Positions 58,815-64,000 of a stretch of DNA of 64,000 bases are shown piece after piece. The first letter of the stretch is position 1. Each line of letters opens with the position of its first letter. Origin of the DNA: Strigamia acuminata (lineage: Eukaryota > Arthropoda > Chilopoda > Geophilomorpha > Linotaeniidae); assembly GCA_949358305.1 (NCBI GenBank), contig OX442316.1, forward strand, positions 14,694,001 through 14,758,000, written 5' to 3'. Both the position numbers and the translations under genes were made by a program. The notes under the pieces are model-generated. The model was given only the letters and a program-made list of their open reading frames with translations, had not been told where the DNA came from and ran no database searches.

Positions 58815-59830
58815 TTCGGTATCGTCCTGCAGCTAATCGCTGCACACTCCTCTGGATGTATACCAATAGGTATCGTCCTGCAGCTAGTCGCTGCACACCC
58901 CTCTAGCTCTAACCATTAAGTATCGTCCTGCAGCTAGTCGCTGCACGCCCCTCTGGAAGTCTATCAATAGGTATCGTCCTGCAGCAAGTGGCTGCGCACC
59001 CCTCTGGAAGAATACCAATAGGTATCGTCCTGCAGCTAGTCGCTGAACACCCCTCTAGCTCTAACCATTAGGTATCGTCCTGCAGCTAGTCGCTGCACAC
59101 CCCTCTAGCTCTAACCATTAGGTATCGTCCTATTGCTAGCCACTACATTCCCTTTGGAATTTAGTGACTAGCGATAGGACGATACTTAATGGCAATGTTT
59201 TAATGACAAAGCGATGACTAGCGACAGGACAGAACCTATTGGTAAAGTTCTGATTCTGCAAAGTGTCTAACGACAGGACGATACCTATTGGTAGACTTCT
59301 AGAGGGGTGCAGCGTCTAACGACAGGACGATACCTATTGGTTTTATTTCAGAGAGGCGCGCAGCGTCTAACGACAGGACGATACCTATTGATAGACTTCC
59401 AGAGAGGCACGCAGTGTCTGACGACAGGACGATACCTATTGATAGACTTCCAGAGAGGCACGCAGTGTCTGACGACAGGACGATACCTATTGATAGACTT
59501 CCAGAGGGGTCGCAGTGTCTAACGACAGGACGATACCTATTGGTAGACTTCCAGAGGGGCGCGCAGTGTCTAACGACAGGACGATACCTATTGATAGACT
59601 TCCAGAGAGGCGCGCAGTGTCTAACGACAGGACAATACCTATTGGTAGACTTCCAGAAGGGCGCGCAGTGTCTAACGACAGGACGATACCTATTGGTAGA
59701 CTTCCAGAAGGGTGCACAGTGTCTAACGACAGGACGATACCTAATGATAAAGTTCCAGAAGAATGTGCGATGACTAGCAACAGGACAATACCTAATGATA
59801 GAATTACAGAAGAGTGTACAGTGAATAGCG
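58815..59830. repeat. Array of 51-bp units that reverses orientation around a hairpin
   Basis: From 58815 to about 59150 there are some seven copies of a unit containing GGTATCGTCCTGCAGCTAGT and CACCCCTCTGGAAGTCTA. From about 59160 to 59830 some twelve copies run as the reverse complement (GACAGGACGATACCTATTGG, AGACTTCCAGAGGGGCG). The switch is at 59115-59192, a near-perfect palindrome of two arms of about 37 bases. Transcription from either side would give a long double-stranded stem. Because 51 is a multiple of three, several open frames of 110-180 residues cross it. I take these as artefacts. Confidence 0.92.
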
Positions 59831-60232
59831 AATGGCAAAATTCCAATGACAGAGTTTTAATACCAGGTTTCATCCCATTTTTTCATGACTAAACTCTTTA
59901 ATTTGCATTACTAAAACTTTCACTCAGCCATGACACTTAATGAAAGATATCTACATCATCTTAAAAAATCCAATGTACAATTACAATATTATAATTCAAT
60001 TTCCCAATGTCAATACGAATAAACAAAGTGGCACTCAATTCCCCACATTTTTTGTCAAACATTTTACATTTTCACTCAACTTTCCACTCAAACAAATCTG
60101 CTTTGAAGTGCTAACCACTGAAAACAAAGGAAAGAAAATAAGAAAAGCATTAGCAATTAAAACACCAAATTACATCAAATGGTTCTATCGGCCCACGATG
60201 TCCTCGATGCTGCCTGTCTGGTGAAGTGGTGA

Positions 60233-60580
60233 GTGTCGACTGATGACCGGGTCCAGTCCCAAATTCCCCTCGACCCCTGGGAAAATCTCGAACAAACAAA
60301 TCTGGCAGCTCCCCAAAGATGTGAACGAACCAAAGGAATGCACCCACGGACCATCATGCCCGCAACCGCAACATGCACGTCCAAGGCAGGTCCCTCAACT
60401 GGAAGCATATCCCGAAAAGCCACCCTGACTAAGCTTGACTCCCTGGAAACATGAACGAACTAAGGAAATGCACCCACCGTCGTTAGGCCATGTCCGCAAC
60501 CGTCAACATGCACCACAAAGTGAATCTCCTGGCTGCAGGGCCCTTAACTGGAAGCATGTCCCTAAAGGAGCCTTCGCGCA
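60233..60580 (+). repeat. Two diverged tandem copies of a 150-170 bp GC-richer unit
   Basis: The pieces GAACGAACCAAAGGAATGCACCC... (60313) and GAACGAACTAAGGAAATGCACCC... (60452) start two copies. Both include CCGCAACCG(T)CAACATGCAC and TCAACTGGAAGCAT / TTAACTGGAAGCAT. The region is more GC-rich than its surroundings. It is followed at 60857-60880 by an AATAA microsatellite, which is how many retroposons end, so this may be the 3' end of a decayed non-LTR element. No coding domain is recognised. Confidence 0.55.
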
Positions 60581-60880
60581 GCTCACGGACAAATGCAAGA
60601 AACACAAAGCTAAATCGCTTTTCCCTTCATTGCAAAAGGACAAAATGGGGCCCCGTGGTGAGGGTTGTTCCTCCTGGGCTAAACCAGTTGTCAATGAGTG
60701 AGAAAGGATTAGCCTTGTATTTCCTACACTTGCCGTAATCTAACTCTAATTGCTAGCCTTAAACTAAATTAGGACAAATTTCTTTTTAATTCCCTAGTCA
60801 CCAGTCGAATATTGGTGAAGAATGTTGGTGTGCAGATTCGGATGCTGTCCGGAAACAATAAAATAAAATAAAATAAAATT

Positions 60881-63800
60881 AGCACCCACACATTTGACAA
60901 AATAAAACAATTTTAGTTTGACAAAAATTGTGGGGACACTTGAGAAGTCCATTCACACACCAAAAATGAGAGCTCAATTCGGTAAGTGGCTTCTGTATTG
61001 CGTAACATTTTCAGTCAGCCTTTTTTCAGGTTACATATGCCACGATAAAATGTCATTTCACATCCTACAATGAGCCTGTAGACACGCACCAGGATTATAG
61101 CTTGCACTTCTGGTACTGTAGGTCTGCGCTGAGATTCTAGTTTCTGGCTACGGGAAGCACTCCTCAAAACCACATCATTTCATAGCTACTTCGTCTTCGT
61201 GCGATGTCGGATGGCGTGTTATTGTTTCAAATACCGGGCATGCTAAAAAATATTTTACTTCTCCGGATGTGCTGGTGTCTTATGGTCCTAGTTCAGCCCT
61301 GTGTGTCTGGCACTTTTAAGTCTAACCTGAAAATTAAAAATTTAACAATTAGAGTTATAATTTATTGAATTCTTCGATATGGTCATAATAACGGCTTTTA
61401 AAATTAAAATTATCTCGTTACACTATCCTAATTTCTTATTGGGTACAACTGGGAGGTGAAAATTTCAAGATGGCGAGAAACAATGAAAAGAAAATTCACG
61501 ATGGCGAGAGGCGAGATATTGCGGAAACGAAAAACGGTTCTATATAGTCTTGCCACCTTGAATTTTTCAACAAATAATATTAAAATCAAAACTATCTTGC
61601 AAGTTTTCTACACAATTTACTACATAACTAACTTAAATGAATTCTGTGCGTGTGACTAATTAGAGTATGTTGCTTACCATTGCGATCACACAGCGCGATG
61701 CCTTGAGAAGAAACAGTCGCCAACAATAGCGCCGTTGATTTACATATTTCTAATTTTCACTGGAGACGTCGCCCAATTATGTTTAATGCAATCAGATAAA
61801 ATCTAAACAAAAATAAGCAGCAGCGAAACTTGTCTGCGGGGACCAGAAAAAAGTGGTCGTTTGGACAGAGGTTCCAAGAGGTTTTTAATTTATTTTTAAA
61901 TAAAAAAGTACGTTTATTTTCTTCAATGGAGACTCAGGTTTCAATATAAACGTCGGACGGTTTTCTCCTTCTTTATCACTATTTCTGAATTGTATTTTTA
62001 CCGCTAATTTCTCTTCGACTTCTCCTTCTTTCGCGGTACTTCGAGAGCTTCGTTTTTGTTTCTTTACTTTTCTTATTTCCCTTTTCGATGTCAGAAGGTG
62101 ATGACAGCTAAAAACATAAATTCCACATAAACTCCATGTAAATTCCAATGTTTTAACGATAGGTGAATGAACATTAATTAATTATCGTTTTGTCTGTAGT
62201 TTTAGTTAGTTCAGTACATGTATTCCCAGAAACCTACATGTGGGTCTCTGGTATTTCTTCATTTTAATAGTATACTATCGATTGCAGTCATTTTCTGTTA
62301 GTGATTTTGTGAGTGGTTTCCTTTCCTGGAGATTGTTTGCGATGTTAGTTGAAAATTCTGATAAGTTTTGATCATTTTACTTACATTCCCAGGTCGTATT
62401 TTTTCATTTTCGCTGCCGTTTAGACAATAGGTGGTCGTTTTTCATGTGTTTCGGGATCTGGCGGCATCGTTTTGGGTATGCATGTGTTGTCGTCCACTGG
62501 GTATCGTCCTGTCGCTAGCCATTGCACTCGCCATTGGAACTGCTGGTATAGAACTTTTCTTTTCTTTTTAAATTTATGATGTATACAATAAATTGAAGGT
62601 TTTTTTTATTACTCTTATAAGCAAAGAAACGTATTTTTTTTAAAGAGCAAAACATTATAAACATTACATAAAACAATAATAATTAACTAATTTATTTGGA
62701 AATAAAAAGTACACATTTCGATTGACAAAAAAAATTGTAATGAAAATGGAAATGTAAACATTGAATTGCGAAACTCTTAATATTATATCCCATTAAAAAA
62801 TCGGCCATTTCTCAACAAAGTTCAGCAAATGAAAAGCAGAACAAAAAAGAAAAGAAATGAAAAACCATCAATTCAATCATCCCAAACAAGAAAGCAAATG
62901 AAACGAAATGAAATTGGATTGCGTGGAACGAGACATTTAACAGATAACTGAAATTAAGAAAAAAACAGTAGCAGACAACTAGTCTATATACTATCAACAT
63001 CAATTGTTAAAGATTAGGCATTCCTTCAAACTGCAAGTAAAGACTCGTGTATAATTAATAATCTGACCACGTGACACTAGATTATTCTTATTAGTATTTT
63101 GTTTCGCTGCTGGTGCTGCCAAGTTTGTTTTCTTTCTTCGTCAGCACGTTTGATGATGAGCAGGGCATCAAAACTGGAATGGAATGGTTTCATAAACACT
63201 GCACAGGCACCTGCACCGTCAACATCATTGAAGGAAACACACGCAAAACTTCCTCTCCTCGCTGGTTTGTGTTTAATTGGCAGTGATCTTGTCCATTTAT
63301 CATTGGCACCGTGCGCTCGATGAAGGTTCAGAAACCCGCCAAGTCAACCGAATGAAGAACCAACTTGATATCATTGACAAATCAAAAATAAATCAATCAA
63401 TCAATCAATTAAAAAATCAAAAATCAAATTCCACTACAACGGCACAATTTGTATTTAGAATTGTGAATGTTCAAACAAATGGAAAAATAAATAATACAAA
63501 TAAACAAACAATTGTATAAATTCATGTAACAATTAAATATTTCATATATAAAAAAAATTGTATATCATCATCAATATTATTATTATTATTTTCTCGCCCT
63601 AAGAAATATTTTACAAACGAATAATCGGAAAAAGAAAAAGGAAAAAACGAGCTTCTTCAACAATTTTTGATCGCTTTGTTTTGTTTTTATGCTTTGTTTT
63701 TTTGTTTTCTTTTGTTTAGACAATAAACCATCAATCAATCAAGCAAATAAATATATGAACACATTTAAAAAGTCGGAGAATAACAGTAGTTTGTTTGTTT

Positions 63801-64000
63801 TTCTCATCATTTCCTTTCCTCATCATGATTTTCTAGATTTTCATTTATGTTTTAATGTTATGTTTAAACTTTTGAATAGTACCACACAGGAAGTAACACA
63901 CAGTCATTGAGTTGCTGTTTGAAACTGATCGCGTTCTAGCAGCCAGTGCCACGTTGCTCTCACACGATCAGCCGATCAGCTGTAATATTGGTTGCCGCCA
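60881..64000. other. Terminal region without a recognised gene
   Basis: AT-rich. A Lys/Glu-rich minus-strand frame (61885-62148) follows a TTTTTAG acceptor at about 62109 and could be a terminal exon of an unknown gene, but nothing supports it further. One isolated copy of the 51-bp-family core (GGTATCGTCCTGTCGCTAGC) lies at about 62500. A TCAA microsatellite lies near 63395. On the minus strand at 63135-63265 a frame of about 45 residues after a CCAG acceptor is possible but unrecognised. Confidence 0.45.

Noticed and set aside
59299-59892. Several open frames of 71-179 residues on both strands over the 51-bp repeat array
   Set aside because: The unit length is a multiple of three, so frames stay open by periodicity. 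The peptides are 17-residue repeats with no start context or domain.
61885-62148. Lys/Glu-rich minus-strand frame of 87 residues
   Set aside because: An acceptor-like TTTTTAG precedes it, but no upstream exon, family match or poly(A) context could be found. It is kept only as a remark.

Overview
This is a eukaryotic nuclear window (AT-rich, short introns, genes tightly packed on both strands). The adjacent bursicon alpha and beta genes point to a protostome invertebrate, most likely an arthropod. Well-kept intron structure, two U12-type AT-AC introns, a CDCA7 pair and a Dscam-like fragment would suit a myriapod or chelicerate, but that finer placement is inference. No prokaryotic feature is present.

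Layout. 1-3662: no recognised gene, one MITE-like repeat and T-rich repeats. 3663-8583 (+): 3' part of a Rho GTPase-activating protein of the ARHGAP21/23 family, with a hAT-type MITE in one intron and a likely frame disturbance near its end. 9241-10189 (-): PSMB3, head-to-head with LSM12 (10646-11676, +). 12552-14387 (-): CLP1. LSM12 and CLP1 each hold one AT-AC intron with U12 signals. 17556-18953 (+): DNAJB6-type co-chaperone. 20074-23221 (+): unnamed protein with two U1/matrin-type zinc fingers. 23551-24745 (-): SEC22A/C-type SNARE-like membrane protein, head-to-head with CFAP221 (25040-28284, +). 28680-29593 and 30331-30813 (+): bursicon beta then alpha, the two halves of one cystine-knot hormone. 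30953-31881 and 32196-33514 (-): tandem CDCA7-like genes. 33800-34559: hAT-like MITE with an 8-bp target duplication. 34858-36030 (+): PNPO. 36132-37293 (-): METTL18.

38535-49943 is a complete, apparently very young Ty3/gypsy LTR retrotransposon on the minus strand, about 11.4 kb. Its two 610-bp LTRs look identical, and gag and pol are intact and related by a -1 frame change. A large additional ORF of unknown function, apparently spliced, sits in the env position. The element lies inside the intron of a candidate 37-residue microprotein gene.

50000-64000 is repeat-rich. It holds strong hairpins, the broken 3' end of a Dscam-like gene (FN3, Ig, FN3, transmembrane) and a 3.7-kb satellite of about 53-bp monomers with higher-order structure. 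Next is a roughly 1-kb array of 51-bp units that flips orientation around a perfect-looking hairpin. The rest shows no recognised gene.

Most of the genes are unrelated housekeeping genes. The only functional cluster is the bursicon pair, with the CDCA7 pair as a gene duplication. Exon limits were read by eye from GT-AG (or AT-AC) signals and reading-frame continuity; no search was run.
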